Notes: a model not told the origin generated them from the letters alone. Positions 1 to 12,116 are shown, counted from the stretch's first letter. The stretch: DNA of 64,000 nt from Siderastrea radians (GCA_964017195.1 OZ024890.1:67607376-67671375), one strand, 5' to 3'. Program-made: numbers and translations.

Positions 1-1023
1 AACCTTAAAACGGTATTTTTTTTTTCATCAAGGAACTGCTACTGTGATCAGTAGTTGATTTACGATTTGACTCGATGTGTGGTCTTATAAGCAAAATATG
101 TCATAAGCCGAGACAAGTTATGTTTACCCCACGGTTTACCCCAGAAATGTTTACCCTATGGACTTGCCATTTGCTTATTATTACTCAGAAACCTGGTTGC
201 AATCTCCCAGCGCTTATTTTGTGGAAGAATCTGGAGAAAGAAGAATCTAAACTACTATCCACCAACCCTTCTGAATCCCTTCTATAAATAGTAGGCTTAC
301 ACGCGCGTGTAAATCTTATTCACCGCGGGCACGCATGCAAACCTCGCAAACTCACGCACACCCACCTAGTTGTAGGTTCTGTATCAGGTGATATCAAAGA
401 TGATAGGAACCGAGGGCAAGCAGTCATTCGTTTGTTGTCTCCAGGTGACCGATCTATTCAGCACAATGTTGCTAGAGTTTTTTTTTTTTTTTTGTAAGCT
501 GAGTTTCCAAAAAAAAAAAGTTAATGCGCTAGAGCGCTAGCAGGGTATTCTCAATAACACCGCCCTTACTTGCCAATCAGATTGCGAGTTTGAAAAGAGT
601 GGTCCACTGGCTCCAGCTAAACTTAACTCAACTTAACTTAACTAAACGTATATAGGTCAGACCTAAAGACTAACACAAGAGGAGGTGGAGCAAGAAACGT
701 TAATTAGCGATTTTGCTAAAAATCGGTGTATTTAGTAATTAAAGGAATGGCGGAGGGATTTTTCAAAATTTCCATAAAATCAATCTATGGCTTGAAGCAT
801 CTAACTAAAAGACTTAAGACTTAAGTCATTCACCGAATTTGAGGGTAATCAAACAATGCTCCTGCTATAAGCCATTTGAAGCATCTAACTAAAAGAGTTA
901 AGAGCAATGGTCACACAACACAACTCCGCGGTATGGCTAGTACCTTACACACTCGCACAACCATATCACCCGGGCTATGATGTATGACCAGTCAGAGTGA
1001 CCCTAGTTTTTCATTTTTGCTAG
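1..1023. other. Non-coding sequence upstream of the first arrestin exon seen, presumably intron
   Basis: I see no exon here. The downstream exon starts mid-codon, so this stretch is most simply an intron of the arrestin gene. It has T and A homopolymer runs near 479-520 and a 27-bp near-identical direct repeat at about 792-818 and 875-901 (TTGAAGCATCTAACTAAAAG). Confidence 0.5.
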
Positions 1024-1271
1024 GAAAACAAAAGCAGAATGGAATAAACTCTGCACACGGTTGTATTGCCAAAGGAAGTTACAGTTTCGCTTTCAAGTTC
1101 ATCATCCCTGACAAGTACCTTCCCACGTCTTTCGAAGGTCGTCATGGCAACATAAGATACTGGGCACGCGCAGTGATCGATAGAGGACTGGGAAAGAATA
1201 ATGTTAAGACTAAGCCTGCTCCTTTCCTGATTGGTGACTATGTGGCACTCGAGGACTTTGAACATGTCTCG
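1024..1271 (+). CDS. Alpha-arrestin exon (end of N lobe)
   Basis: Acceptor TTTTTGCTAG before 1024 and donor CG|GTGAGA after 1271. The exon begins two bases into a codon and ends on a codon boundary. It carries the SFEGRHGNIRYWARA signature of arrestin_N. Confidence 0.85.
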
Positions 1272-2242
1272 GTGAGAGTAGTTTAATGACAGCATCTGGT
1301 TTTTCCTTACTTCATTAATACACCCTCAAGCAAACAGGCGGCGAGAATAAAGAAAGTAGTCAAACAGAATAGGGAAAAGCCACAACTAACGAGTGGTTTG
1401 CTTAGGGGTTTTGTCTATTCAGGAACAAAATTAATTTAGTAGATGTTGACTTCTTAGTTGGAGAAGAACCCTCAGAGCAAAGAAAAACTAACAACAAACT
1501 CGAGTCTGGTATTCAAGCAAGGGACACTTTTGGGAATCTGGAATTCGACTCCGGGCAAGACCAACACTACCTTTGCAATAACACCTGGCAATGGAACCAC
1601 CACTATATAATGCATACGTACGTTTCATTATGCCAACGTAAAACTAGTTATGGACTGCGCCTCCTTTTGTTACTACGCATACGTTCTGTACATCTCGGAA
1701 TGGTCCGAGAAAACTCGGGCTTCTTAAGGACGGTGTCTTCTAAAACAAACTAATTTAGGGCACAGTTTACGACTATGCGGGAAAATTAGATCTTACCAAG
1801 GGTAGTTGGAATTCAAAAAGAGAATTGGGGGTAACTACGCATTTTTTTAGAGCTTAAAATTGGACATTAAATGCTATACACTGTTAGGTATTTCACAGCT
1901 TTTTAGAATTATAGAGGTTGCTTAGTTATCTCTGAACAATAAGTGGGTACCTCCAATTTTCTTTTTGGATTCCAGCAGCGCTAGCTAAGATATGCCTTTC
2001 CCGCATGGTCATAAACCGCGCAAAAATACCTCTGTGTTAGGAGGCACCGTCCTTGATTGGGTCTTTTCATTTGAGTTTAAAGCATTTTTTCCTTGTTCCT
2101 GCCTGAAAGAAAACCGTCTAAAAACGTAAAGAACCGTCTTCCTTCACCATCTAGGCCATTTTGAAAAACCCACATTTAGCATTGCTGACCAATTTGAGCA
2201 TTTTTTCAGTCCGTCGTCGTCGTCGTCATCATCATCATCATT

Positions 2243-2274
<32 letters not shown>

Positions 2275-4808
2275 GTCATCACCGACATCATCACCAGTTA
2301 ACACCATTATCGCCGCTACACCATAATTATCAGTGTCATCGTTATTATCTTAACCACTGAAGTTGCACTTAGTATTAAAGTTTACACAACTCTACCAATC
2401 CTTAAATTGGACAAAACAGCAAGGAATAGAGAAAACATGGTATAATCTAAGCAGAAGTATCTTTTATTAACTAAGATGTTTTGCTTATATTGCTCATTGA
2501 ATATTGCTTTTCTTTGCACAGAAATTAATCAGTTGATTTTGTTATAGACGGTGTATATGAATTGAATGCCACCTGTGCGTTTGTTTTGTTGTAGGATGCA
2601 CTGATCGAGGAAGACTACCGTGCAACAGGCTGGCCTTGTTTTCGATCCGGGAATTTAGAGCTGAGGGCTGAGATTGACCGAGGTGGCTTCATGCAAGGCG
2701 ATGACATACACGTGTCTGTGTTGGTTACTAACGAGACTCCTCGCGATGTAATATTCACTGAAGTGTCTCTTGTTCAAAGAACTCTTTTTGTGGATATCGA
2801 AGGTTAGAGTTGTTGTCCTGTGATCGGGAATTCTTTTTAGTATAGCCTTTATCAAAACCAAGATGCTCAACCACTGTTTGAGTCTACTTCAACATTAATT
2901 GATAAAGTAGAATATGACCGCCGACAGGGCGTGAAAAGTAACATCCATTCATCCATGATTAAGCGGTGGAAGGGGGAAAGTATGGACTCATTATAGGGCT
3001 GCCTTTACAAACTGTCGTCAGATGATTTTTAGGATCATTACTGTTTTATTTTCATTGGTGGTTTGCTTGTGTTAGTGTGTGAGTTTGTTTGTTTACCTGT
3101 CTGTCATTTTCCTTGAGTGCTAAACGGCAATCTTAGACCCACTTGTGGCCGCTGGGACCATGCACCAGGGACATCAAATCAATTCAGGCCATTACGGCCA
3201 TCGTTTCCTTAGCTTAACGTGACTGAGGGTGCAAGTCTATAACAGCTTCCATTCGGGTCTTTTTTTCCAGGAGGCAAGACGTTCTCTGACCAAACCGTCT
3301 GTTATGTGAGGAAGGAAGGAGTATTTAGTGGCTGGGAGCAGGAATTTCCCAAGATACCACTGGCCATTCCCCCTAACACCTACCCCACTCTCATATCATG
3401 CAAGTGTATCGCGGTTCTGTACTTTGTACTGGTAAGTTAAGTTAAGTAATAGCCAATTATTCACCGAAATGGAGTGCACTAGTGGGAGATACTTAAGTTG
3501 TCTTAACTGGCCAAATATATTTGCATTAATATAATATATAGATTTAGCCAAGCCTAAAAGCGGAGCTCCACATTTTTTTTTTTTTTTTTTTTTGGCTGGT
3601 ACTTAACAATTTGTGAAAATACTCTCATTCAAGTCGTTAAATATAAAACAAAAAGGGTTAAAATTTCACGTCCCTACTGAGTATCGGACTCGCCGGCAGT
3701 GCAGGCAGGCATCTTGCCGCTTGGCCACAAATGCTGACACAATTTGTACAAGTTAATTTACTACTTACTACTACTTTTTTTTAAACTTCTTTTTCCGTGG
3801 CAAGATGCCTATCGACATGAACATACTGGTGTTTTTCCTGGGAAAATGTGTTCGTACCGCCCAGAAGGCACTAGCTATGCTATATTTGGCGTCGAGACGG
3901 CTGCGAAATGCTGCGCCGTTGTGCCGACTGAGTTCGCAGCAAGTCCTCGAAGGCAAATTTCATAACTTGAACTTTTCGCCTTTCACCAAAACTGAGTACA
4001 ACAACTGAATATTCTTTTGAACTTTTTCTATCCGTTTACAGATATTTGATTTTTTTTCTCAAGACTTCATAACTGTCGAACAATCGTTTTGCTGCACTGG
4101 TTGCCCAAAAGCACCGCGCGATTTCCCGCCAAGAAAAGATGACATTCTTCTCCCCCGGTCGGGTTGCCTTGGGACTACCATCACCCTCCCCCAGAGTCTG
4201 TACGGACGGACGTACGTAAGGGGGTAAGCTGACGTGAGAACCGAATTTCTCGCATCGACAGGTTACCAAATTTGCTCAGCAATCGTGCTTTGCTGGCGCG
4301 CTACGCGCGGACTCCGCTATAATTGTATTTCTTTATTTGTATTACTGCTTATACTTCATTGATGTACAATTTCTTGTTCGTACGACTTTTTGTTTTGTAG
4401 ATTAGAGCAAAGCTTAAAGGGAAATTTACCAAGGACGGTTACCTAGAGATACCAATTGTCATTGCGTCCTCAGATGACGAGTCGGTGCTGCAGGCTCAGA
4501 AAAACACCAAAGTCGTGCCGGCTTCCCAGCGTCCAAAGCGGAGAAAAGGAACTTTCTTCTGCGTAACGGGCCAAAACACTTCACTTAAAGAAATAGATAA
4601 TTCAATTCATCCGAGCGAACAAGAAGAAGTGGATGGTTTTATTATCAGCCTTATGTCAAGGGATAAAAGAAACCGCGAAGATAATTCTACAGAAAACTCG
4701 GATAGTTCTTCGAGCAAGACAAACTCGAATCACGGCAGATCGAGAAGGGAATCAGATACTTCATTCTTCATGAACAATGGTCAATTCAAGCAAATAAGTA
4801 TAGTTTGA
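1024..4808 (+). CDS. Alpha-arrestin (arrestin domain-containing protein), 3' part of gene; 5' exons lie outside the window
   Basis: Four exons, 1024-1271, 2595-2802, 3271-3431 and 4401-4808, join in phase into about 341 codons ending at a TGA. The first holds the end of the arrestin N lobe, with the family signature SFEGRHGNIRYWARA (ARRDC proteins have SFEGK-G--RYW-KA). Exons 2 and 3 encode the C lobe: a G-L-L-AEIDR-GF--GD start typical of arrestin_C, then IPLAIPP. Exon 4 finishes the C lobe (GYLEIPIVIAS) and adds a Ser-, Asp- and Lys-rich tail. Alpha-arrestins are cytosolic adaptors in receptor endocytosis and ubiquitylation. The tail has no PPxY motif for NEDD4-type ligases, unlike ARRDC1-4; it ends in S-I-V, a possible class I PDZ ligand. 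The exon at 1024 starts in phase 2, so upstream coding exons must exist; I found none in 1-1023. Family call is firm, subfamily is not. Confidence 0.88.
1452..1580 (-). repeat. Degraded tRNA-derived SINE-like fragment
   Basis: Shares the segment ACCCTCAGAGCAAAG...ACAACAAACTCGAG with the clearer SINE-like copy at 5446-5690 in the same orientation, and has a decayed box-B-like GGAATTCGACTCCGG. It sits in an arrestin intron. Confidence 0.45.
2211..2275. repeat. (TCA/TCG)n trinucleotide microsatellite
   Basis: GTCGTC units turn into about 17 TCA units with one TTA interruption. It lies in an arrestin intron. Confidence 0.9.
2595..2802 (+). CDS. Alpha-arrestin exon (start of C lobe)
   Basis: Acceptor TTGTTGTAG before 2595, donor AAG|GTTAGA after 2802. 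It enters in phase 0 and leaves one base. It encodes the C-lobe opening LELRAEIDRGGFMQGDDI followed by the V-N-T strand and VSLVQRTLF. Confidence 0.86.
3271..3431 (+). CDS. Alpha-arrestin exon (C lobe middle)
   Basis: Acceptor TTTTTCCAG and donor CTG|GTAAGT. It encodes GWEQEFPKIPLAIPPNTYPT, the conserved arrestin_C segment that precedes the strand CKCIAVLYFVL. The phase joins both neighbours without a shift. Confidence 0.86.
3541..4325. repeat. Composite interspersed repeat, copy A (in arrestin intron)
   Basis: Starts with GATTTAGCCAAGCCTAAAAG and contains GGAGCTCCACA, GGGAAAATGTGTTCG, CTCGAAGGCAAATTT, CGCGATTTCCCGCCAAGAAA and CCCCCAGAGTCTGTA. The same blocks occur in the same order and orientation at 24570-25445. 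The first 190 bp contain a tRNA-like stretch on the minus strand (TGGCCAAGCGGCAAGATG near 3715-3735), suggesting a SINE next to a second element. Short open frames here are not genes. Confidence 0.8.
4401..4808 (+). CDS. Alpha-arrestin last exon with C-terminal tail
   Basis: Acceptor TTTTGTAG before 4401; open for 135 codons to the TGA at 4806-4808. It begins with IRAKLKGKFTKDGYLEIPIV, the last arrestin_C strands, then a basic patch (RPKRRKG) and a polar tail with a serine run. A poly(A) signal variant ATTAAA lies near 4970. Confidence 0.86.
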   Translation: MRAKLKGKFTKDGYLEIPIVIASSDDESVLQAQKNTKVVPASQRPKRRKGTFFCVTGQNTSLKEIDNSIHPSEQEEVDGFIISLMSRDKRNREDNSTENSDSSSSKTNSNHGRSRRESDTSFFMNNGQFKQISIV

Positions 4809-5445
4809 GGAGTTTTATACGTCTTTTTAATAGTTTGGGTTAGTGGTCTTTTTTTTCAAATACTAAAAAACGCAGGTAAAATCGCCCTTTGGATATTATG
4901 AGCATTTTCTATTACAAACAACAGAAGCTCGTTCTATTCGAAAAGCAACAAAAATGAGATTTTATTGTAACATTAAAAAGTCCTCCACTGGCTAAAATGG
5001 TGAACAGACCTTGAGCCTAACAACCGTTAGGCTTACACTCATAAAGGTACTGTGTTACACATATAAATCGAGTAGTAAATTGCGTAGTGTCTGTGCGCTA
5101 GAAGGAGAAAATGTTGGAAAAATCCTCAAACGTTTCGAGACTGCTGTCTCTTCATCAGTGAGAAATAATGCTGACCACTTCTCCCCAGGCTCTTTGTCCA
5201 TTTCCCGAATCATCAGCTTTCTCAAAGTCAAAGCAAATGAAAAAAACTCTTCCTTATCTTTATCCCTAGTATCAATGACAAGAATTTGAACAGTCCCTTG
5301 CGCACTAATTACCGAGCGAGCTTGCAACTTTCACTGTCACTCTATTGGTTTGAAACTTTGCAAAACTTTCTCAAACTAATTTTCGAAGTTAAAAAAATGG
5401 TACAGGTAATGCCGGTTTTTTATAAAAAGGGAAGGCGCTTTGATA
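4809..5445. other. 3' flank of arrestin gene and intergenic sequence
   Basis: Holds the arrestin 3' UTR, with ATTAAA near 4970 as the only likely poly(A) signal I see. Short open frames on both strands overlap each other and match no family I know. Confidence 0.4.
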
Positions 5446-5690
5446 ATGATAATAATAATTTAGAACTTATATAGCGCATTTTCTATGTGAATATAATCAA
5501 ATGCGCTTTACAAGCAGGTGGAATTGGAATTTGGAAATGTTGGTTTTTATGGAGGGAGGAAAACCGGAGAACCCGGAGAAAAACCCTCGGAGCAAGGATG
5601 AGAACCAACAACAAACTCAACCCACATGTGACACCGGGACCGGGAATCGAACCCGGGCCACATTGGTGGAAGGCGAGTGCTCTCACCATG
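5446..5690 (-). repeat. tRNA-derived SINE
   Basis: Read on the minus strand, it begins with a tRNA-like head: box A-like TGGTGAGAGCACTCGCC and box B GGGTTCGATTCCCGG. A tRNA-unrelated body follows (GGTTTTTCTCCGGGTTCTCC), then a tail ending GCGCTATATAAGTTC and TTATTATTATC. Such pol III promoter boxes are the hallmark of tRNA-derived SINEs. The open frames read through it are not genes. A partial relative lies at 1452-1580. Confidence 0.8.
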
Positions 5691-5694
5691 ATAT

Positions 5695-5745
5695 AATGTA
5701 TATCATATAATGATATTATATACATCATATAATGATATTATATAA
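5695..5745. repeat. AT-rich palindromic tandem repeat
   Basis: Two near-identical 23-bp units of ATCATATAATGATATTATAT directly beside the SINE, each partly self-complementary. Confidence 0.7.
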
Positions 5746-8400
5746 AGAAAATAATTCTCAACGATTTCGGTAAAACAAAATATTAAAGCAAAAAAAAAAA
5801 TGCTTGTTAAGTGGCAAATTCAATTATACTAGGGCAGGATGGGCTCCTGACTAGGGTCGTGAATACGTGTCAGCCGAATTGCTGAATCAGGCACTCACCA
5901 GCGAGTGTGCTACCAAATATCCTCATTTGACTTGTAATTAATGCATTGTAACTTTTTAATTAATTATTGTAAATAAATTGTTGTTGTTAGATATTGTTGT
6001 TGTTTATGTTGATAAACCCGTTTGCACATCTCAAACTGCAACGATTCAACACTAATCTACAAGTGAATCCATTCCTGCGCACTCACACATTCGACCACCG
6101 ACCATCGCAGCTATCATTTAACGACTTTTAAGTTTGGAAATGATGAGATATATTTCAGTAAGGGCCTTTAATTTACAAAATGTGTGTTTTAGACTGACGA
6201 GCAATTCTTGATATTCGATTACCAGTCAATAATCATGTTTAATTTCAGAAAAGATGCTTCATTAGTCCATCATGATATTGTAATTAATTATGATCGTTTA
6301 TTATCTGTTATTTATTTATTTATTTATTTGCGTTTTTTTTTTGTCTTAGCACATACGAACTGTATTTTACGTAGGACATATTTACCGCCGGTCTAAAATT
6401 GTCGTCGGTGACTTTTCTGGAGCTTTCATTGATGAGAACTCTATTTAATTATCTAATAGATGAGCAGAGAAGAAGGATGCATATATATATATCTTTTGCC
6501 CTTTATCATAAGTTGGGGAAGAAGTTAGTTCCCAAGCCTCCATACCCGGAAGGAGGCTTCTGTTTCAATATGTGCTCCTTATAAAGAAATGAAATTAAAA
6601 AGAAAATATACGTTTCCATACGTCGTTACCTCAAGGCCTCCAACCTGGAAAAATACTTCCACCACGTAATGTATGCAAAGACCCCCTATTTTCATTTGTG
6701 TTCCTTATAAAATAGAAAAGAAAAATTTCGCGTTTTCATACGTCACTATCTGGAAGTATGACATAAATTTTACGTTTTACACTTGGCAATTTTAATTTGT
6801 CAAAGACATTACAAGACGACTCTTCACTCGCATTAGTTAGTATATCAGCCGTTATAAGCCAAAAAGGCTTAAGGCTGATGACTCATTTAATTTTGGGTTT
6901 TAATTCGCCGTCGACTTTAAAAGGGGAGACCACAAATATTTTTGTTTTCTGAAAGGCTCAATAAGAAATAATGACGCAATGGGCTTAAAATTTGTAAACT
7001 GCCTGCATGAAAAACAGGAAGTTTTCAGAAAAGTCCGTAACTATTACGATTTCAAAAGTTTTTCTTACCACTTTTCAAATATTGGCCTTTTCTATATGGA
7101 GTGTTTTCGTTGGTTACCAATTTCTTTGTGCACAATTACAACCCACGATATGCAGCTGAGAAGAGCACAGTAATTGTGACTGCATGGCGCCTTTTTGTAG
7201 CAGACTGTAAATGCAACATGTTCCTGTTACGAGCTATTTTTGGGATAGACACCAAATATAGCCTTTAACAGAAACAGTTACATTTGTTAGAAAAGTCGAG
7301 TCGAGTTTGAAAGATTTATTCTACGTGGAACCAAGTGATGTAGTTTCCTACATTGTTAGTACTTCAAAATAACCAAAGATTCAAAGGTAATCCTTTTGAA
7401 ATGACATTTTTGGATAATGTAGAGTGAATTCATTCAACATTTCGAGGAAAAAGAAGGCAGAATAAGACATTTAACCTGTTTTGTATGTTTACTGATATTT
7501 AAATTCCCGTAAGAGATAAAAAGGTCTCATAATAGGAAGTTTTTATGCTTTTTCTCTCCGAAGCCACATTCAAAATTTGGTAGAAAGACTACGAGATGGA
7601 TAATGCAAAGAAAAAAGAAGCTGTGGTTAATGATATAGCTTTTGACGATTGATGGTTAAAGTTTAGGTGCTTCTACGGAATTGACGGTAAGGAAAAGAAA
7701 GTTCTTTCCACGATTTTAAATTCAATGTCTACCCTTGCGTTTTTGTTTTGGCAGGTTGTCATTCCTTTTGTAACAAGTAAAATTTTGCTCACACTCTAAA
7801 AAATCCTTAAAGTTATGCGATAATCGTCAACTTTAGCTTCACCTGCAGTGCTCCCCTTGACGGTTGACAGTTCAAAATTATCGTTTTTCAGTTGACGGTA
7901 GACAGTTAAATTTTAAACTACGCCGTTTGACGGTCGAGGTTTAACCATATCAAGACCCTCCAATGTTAGTTCCATCCTCAGTCTGCTATCGTCTGCGAAA
8001 ATACAAGAAATTTAAAACAAATAATGGTACTGTAAATGATTTTTTAATTGATCAAGTTACCTCAATATTAAAACGGTAAAATTCAGAGTAAAAACTAAGA
8101 TTTCAATTCATATTTTAGAAAGATATAGGGATGGTCTATAATGTCATAAAAGGCTGAGTCTTTTGAAAAGACGAATTTTCGGTGAAACACTAATTTGCCT
8201 GTGACTTAAAATGAATTCATCTTGACTTGACTTCCAAAAACAAGTAATATTAATATAAAATGTATTTTGGGGATTTCCTTTTAGAGAAATTGACTTTTAT
8301 ATTAGAAATTAAAAGAGAGGATAGCATGACGTAACAACCAATGTTACTTTATTACATCTTCAAGAAGTGCTTTGACATCTAGACTATATTATTATGTTTT
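5746..8400. other. Intergenic sequence with repeat debris, no gene seen
   Basis: No exon or open frame with family resemblance. 5820-6010 ends in a GTT-rich tail (AATAAATTGTTGTTGTTAG) like those of SINEs in this window. 7640-7960 holds several degenerate copies of a GACGGTTGACAGTT-type motif (near 7645, 7858, 7893 and 7927), probably a decayed repeat family. Confidence 0.4.
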
Positions 8401-8406
8401 ATACTA

Positions 8407-8408
<2 letters not shown>

Positions 8409-8443
<35 letters not shown>
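8409..8443. repeat. (TA)n microsatellite
   Basis: About 17 uninterrupted TA units. Confidence 0.92.
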
Positions 8444-8447
<4 letters not shown>

Positions 8448-10000
8448 TGTATGTTTATTGTTCAATGCATGATAGTAAGCTTACGGGAAAATTAAACATA
8501 CATAATTATTTAAAATGAATTGATCTTCTGTTTTACAACTGAGTCAACGCAGTCTGTGAACAATATTAATTCCTGCTTATAATATAATCAAAACATATAT
8601 TGCTAATACCTCCACCAGCTAATTCTTATGTAAAAAACGTAGTTATTTATCCATGAATTGAAGAATTTTACATAATCTTTAGTCAAAATAATACATTGTT
8701 TTTAAACCTTTTATGATGAACCTTTGCCACGAATTTTCAAAGTCAATTCATTGATAGGAAAAAACGTTGGTGTGGTATTATGCTAACTTCACAAGAACAA
8801 AACAGAAGAGAGAAGAAACTGTAGCATCATATTTATCAAAGCCAAGAAAAAAATAAGGCAAGGAAACGTGGTAAAATACACTTAAGTGTGAAAAAAAAGG
8901 TGAGTACTTAGAACAAAAACAGGGTACCCCGACTTATATGTAAGAGTTCTTACTTTATGCCTTGTACATTGTTACCGTTTTGTTTTGTTTATTTGACGTA
9001 AATCATCAAAAATCTCAAGATAATTCACAAGATTGCCAACTGGTTTCAATATTTAAAACATAATGACGGATATATTTCAGTCGTATTTCGATAGCACGAA
9101 GAGGTCCAGATACTGATAGGCCGCGCAATATTCATGGTTAATCGGTGTCGTCAACTGAAGCTGAATCTGAGTATTTTAAGCCGACAATCTATGTAGTCCG
9201 TTACATATGAACCGGAGAAATATTAATGACTAGCATTTTGCATTTTTAAAGTGACTCTAACGGTGAGGTAGTCATCAAATACAAGTTTAAAGTTACTGAC
9301 TGCACATGTGCTGAGTAGTACATTATTAGGTATAGCCTTATGGTAGATCAGTTCGGGCTATAACCATTTCTGAATATCTGATGACATCATCACTACTACT
9401 GTCGGTCGTAGAACTGCATTCATACCAGTTGAAAAAGTAGATTTTTGTCCGTTCTTGTTGTCGTTTTTGTCTTTTTTTTTTCGTCCCATACGTCCTGCGT
9501 AAGTATAAAGAGACAAACAAGACAAATGCCAAAAAGAAGAAAGTAGTGCTTGTCACGTTGTGACAAACAAATGTGCATCAAGTCAATTAAGTTGCTGTGA
9601 GCATTTCCCGCGCTGTGTTGAAGCGAGATTTGCCACAGAGATGATGACTAGTGTTTTCCATTAGAAAGTGAAGTGCTGCGGGTAAAGCGCATACAGAGGA
9701 ACAGTGGTTTAACGGCCAAAAGTTAATTTTCTTTTATAGAGACAACAGATGGCCTGAAACACAAATATGTGACGGACAAGTGCCCGTGACAGACGTCAGT
9801 GACGCATCCGTGACACAGACGTGACAAGTAGGTTTTTCCCCCAACGGAGAACGAAGTACAACAATTATTTTTAGGCAAATGTTTGACTCAGAAGAGAACT
9901 GCTTTGCCTAAAAAAGCGTTTACTCAGATAAGAACTGCTTTATCTCAAAAAACGAATCGCGTTCAATCCTCGCTTCATCGTGTAAAACGTTTTCTTCACC
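8444..10000. other. Intergenic sequence, no gene seen
   Basis: One 72-codon minus-strand frame (9338-9556) has a hydrophobic start and a basic stretch, but nothing else supports it. 9755-9830 has clustered GTGACAG/GTGACG-type motifs. Confidence 0.35.
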
Positions 10001-10107
10001 TGCTTTCAAACTCTTCGCCGCCTTCGCAAGAACGTGGCTTCCTACACGAAACAGGATTTCTCCGCTATAAGTTTTCCACATCCCACTTTATCGACGGTCG
10101 AGTGTTC
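10001..10107 (+). repeat. Direct repeat unit 1 (about 107 bp)
   Basis: TGCTTTCAAACTCTTCGCCG through TCGAGTGTTC recurs almost unchanged at 10290-10406, 289 bp downstream, in the same orientation. Confidence 0.85.
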
Positions 10108-10289
10108 TTTAAGGTTCCAACGTTAAAATGGTGTGTTTTCTTTCTGAATCGATTGATGACTCAATGAAATAAATACAACAAAATGAACCATCGATAAAAC
10201 ATCGAATTTATAATACCGCACAGTTCCGGGAATTGCTAGAAATATTCTGGGAAATGTATCGGCTGCAATTCAAGAAATTTAAATTCACT

Positions 10290-10406
10290 TGCTTTCAAAC
10301 TCTTCGCCGCCTTCGCAAAAACGTGGCTTTCTACACGAAACAGGCGAAACAGGATTTCTCCGGTATAAGTTTTCCACATCCCACTTTATCCACGGTCGAG
10401 TGTTCG
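10290..10406 (+). repeat. Direct repeat unit 2 (about 117 bp)
   Basis: Near-identical to 10001-10107 with one internal short duplication (ACAGGCGAAACAGG). It is followed at 10548 by a consensus donor (CAG|GTAAGT), so this segment might be a non-coding exon; no partner exon could be assigned. Confidence 0.85.
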
Positions 10407-10407
10407 A

Positions 10408-11600
10408 CAACCGCCTCGATTCGAGGGCCAAGAAATCGAGGCAAATTCGGTGATAAACAAATATACATCCAACAGGATTCTGGCTTCGGGCACAGGCAAC
10501 CCAGGGTGGTCACGTACGCAGCCTGAATTTCGTAGCAAAAATTTCAGGTAAGTAACGACTTGTTTCCCTTTTACTCAGGAACTAGAGTAATGTTGCTTCG
10601 CCTCTGTCAAGCCAACTGTTCGTCGATTACTGTATGTTTACGTTAGGAGCCATACGTTTGTTCCTGGGTTTAGACAGTGCAGCAATTGAACGTCATCTGG
10701 TAAACGTTTGGGTATTTTAGTTCATGCAATAAAATACTTGTATTTTACTGAACCATTCAATCTGCTTTTCAATCCTTTCTTCCACTATAGAGGAAGAAAT
10801 ACATCCGTAGCTTACAGCAATTTGACTAACCTGCGATCAGGCTCTATTTTCGTTTCGCTCGGTGAAACAGTCAGAAAGGAAGGGCTAAACGACAGCAAAC
10901 GTACAGTATTAATTTATACCTATGCAGAAACAGCAAAAACGGCATATTAAACCCACCAGCAAAATAATCTTCTACTTCGATTCAGTTATTGCACATTCCT
11001 GTTAGGTGTCTAAAGCTACAGAAGCCAAAATTTAGGTTGAAGTTATCCCAGACTCGGATTAAAATGTAAACACCTTTACCGGTATGATAGACAACCGCCA
11101 TCTCCCCCATCCCCGCAACTCTCTGTGACCACCTACGTATGAATTAATACTACGTTGTCTCTGAATATTGTAATTGTGGTGACTATTCTAACTGTTAAAC
11201 ATGACAATATCACGTTAAAATCACTTTCCCAGCTTCCATCTCAAAACTAGGTAACGTGATTGCTGTCTCGCGGAGATTATGGTGTTATTGGGTCTTCAAC
11301 AGATTTTAGTAAGTCCAAACAATTGTTAGATATGAAGTCTTCGCTGACTACTAGTCTTCTTCACGGAGATAAAATTTCTATTACATATTAAGAGGAAATC
11401 TAGCTTGGACACTTAACAAACAGACCCTCTCCCTGCTTACGAAAAAAAGAGAAAAGGTTCAGCCCTCCCCACATGTCTTATTCTTAGTGATGACCCTCCC
11501 CTCTGTAGCCCCAGCCCATCCCCACCAATAATCTACTTGAATACACTGGAATACACATGCCATGCGCATTTACACTGTAGACCTCTGATTTAGTACTTTG
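10408..11600. other. Intergenic sequence, no gene seen
   Basis: Contains only short unsupported frames and the isolated donor-like site at 10548. Confidence 0.35.
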
Positions 11601-11601
11601 A

Positions 11602-11910
11602 ATTCTAGTACCGACTTGTATTACATTTTGTGTTATTACATTATGCGTTAGAAAAGTTATCACATTTTGCGTTAAATATTTTATTACATTTTGCGTCGAT
11701 GTTATTACATTTTGCTTTAGTATTACATTATGCGGCGGTTCTTATTACATTTTACGTTACTATTACATTATGCGGCGATTCTTATTACATTTTGCGTTAG
11801 TATTACATTATGTGGCGATTCTTATTACATTTTGTGTTAGTATTACATTATGCGGCGATTCTTATTACATTTTGTGTTAGTATTACATTATGCGGCGATT
11901 ATTACATTTG
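11602..11910 (+). repeat. 40-bp tandem repeat array, left part
   Basis: The unit is TATTACATTATGCGGCGATT + CTTATTACATTTTGTGTTAG (40 bp). It is ordered and near-identical in 11765-11900 and degenerate toward 11602. There are no spacers and the unit length is not a multiple of three, so it is neither CRISPR nor coding. Confidence 0.92.
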
Positions 11911-11949
11911 AGAGAGATGAGTGTTTATTTGAGGCGAGAAGTTGATTTT

Positions 11950-12116
11950 AATAGCCCTTTTCACAGTTACCGTTTCTCATTTGCATTACAATGTTTTTTA
12001 ACGTGGATGTGAGGTAATTTCGGGCAATTTTGCACTCTTTGCCCGAAATTGCCTCACATCCATGTTCAAATACATTGTAATGCAAATGAGAAAAGGTAAC
12101 TGTGAAAAGGGCTATT
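11950..12116. mobile_element. Foldback (MITE-like) element
   Basis: Two arms of about 78 bp are near-perfect reverse complements: AATAGCCCTTTTCACAGTTA at the left end, its complement ending GGGCTATT at 12116. The loop is about 10 bp (TTTTGCACTCT). No clear target-site duplication. It lies between the two halves of the 40-bp array. Confidence 0.88.

Noticed and set aside
5487..5728. Open frames on both strands around 5.5-5.7 kb
   Set aside because: They lie inside a tRNA-derived SINE.
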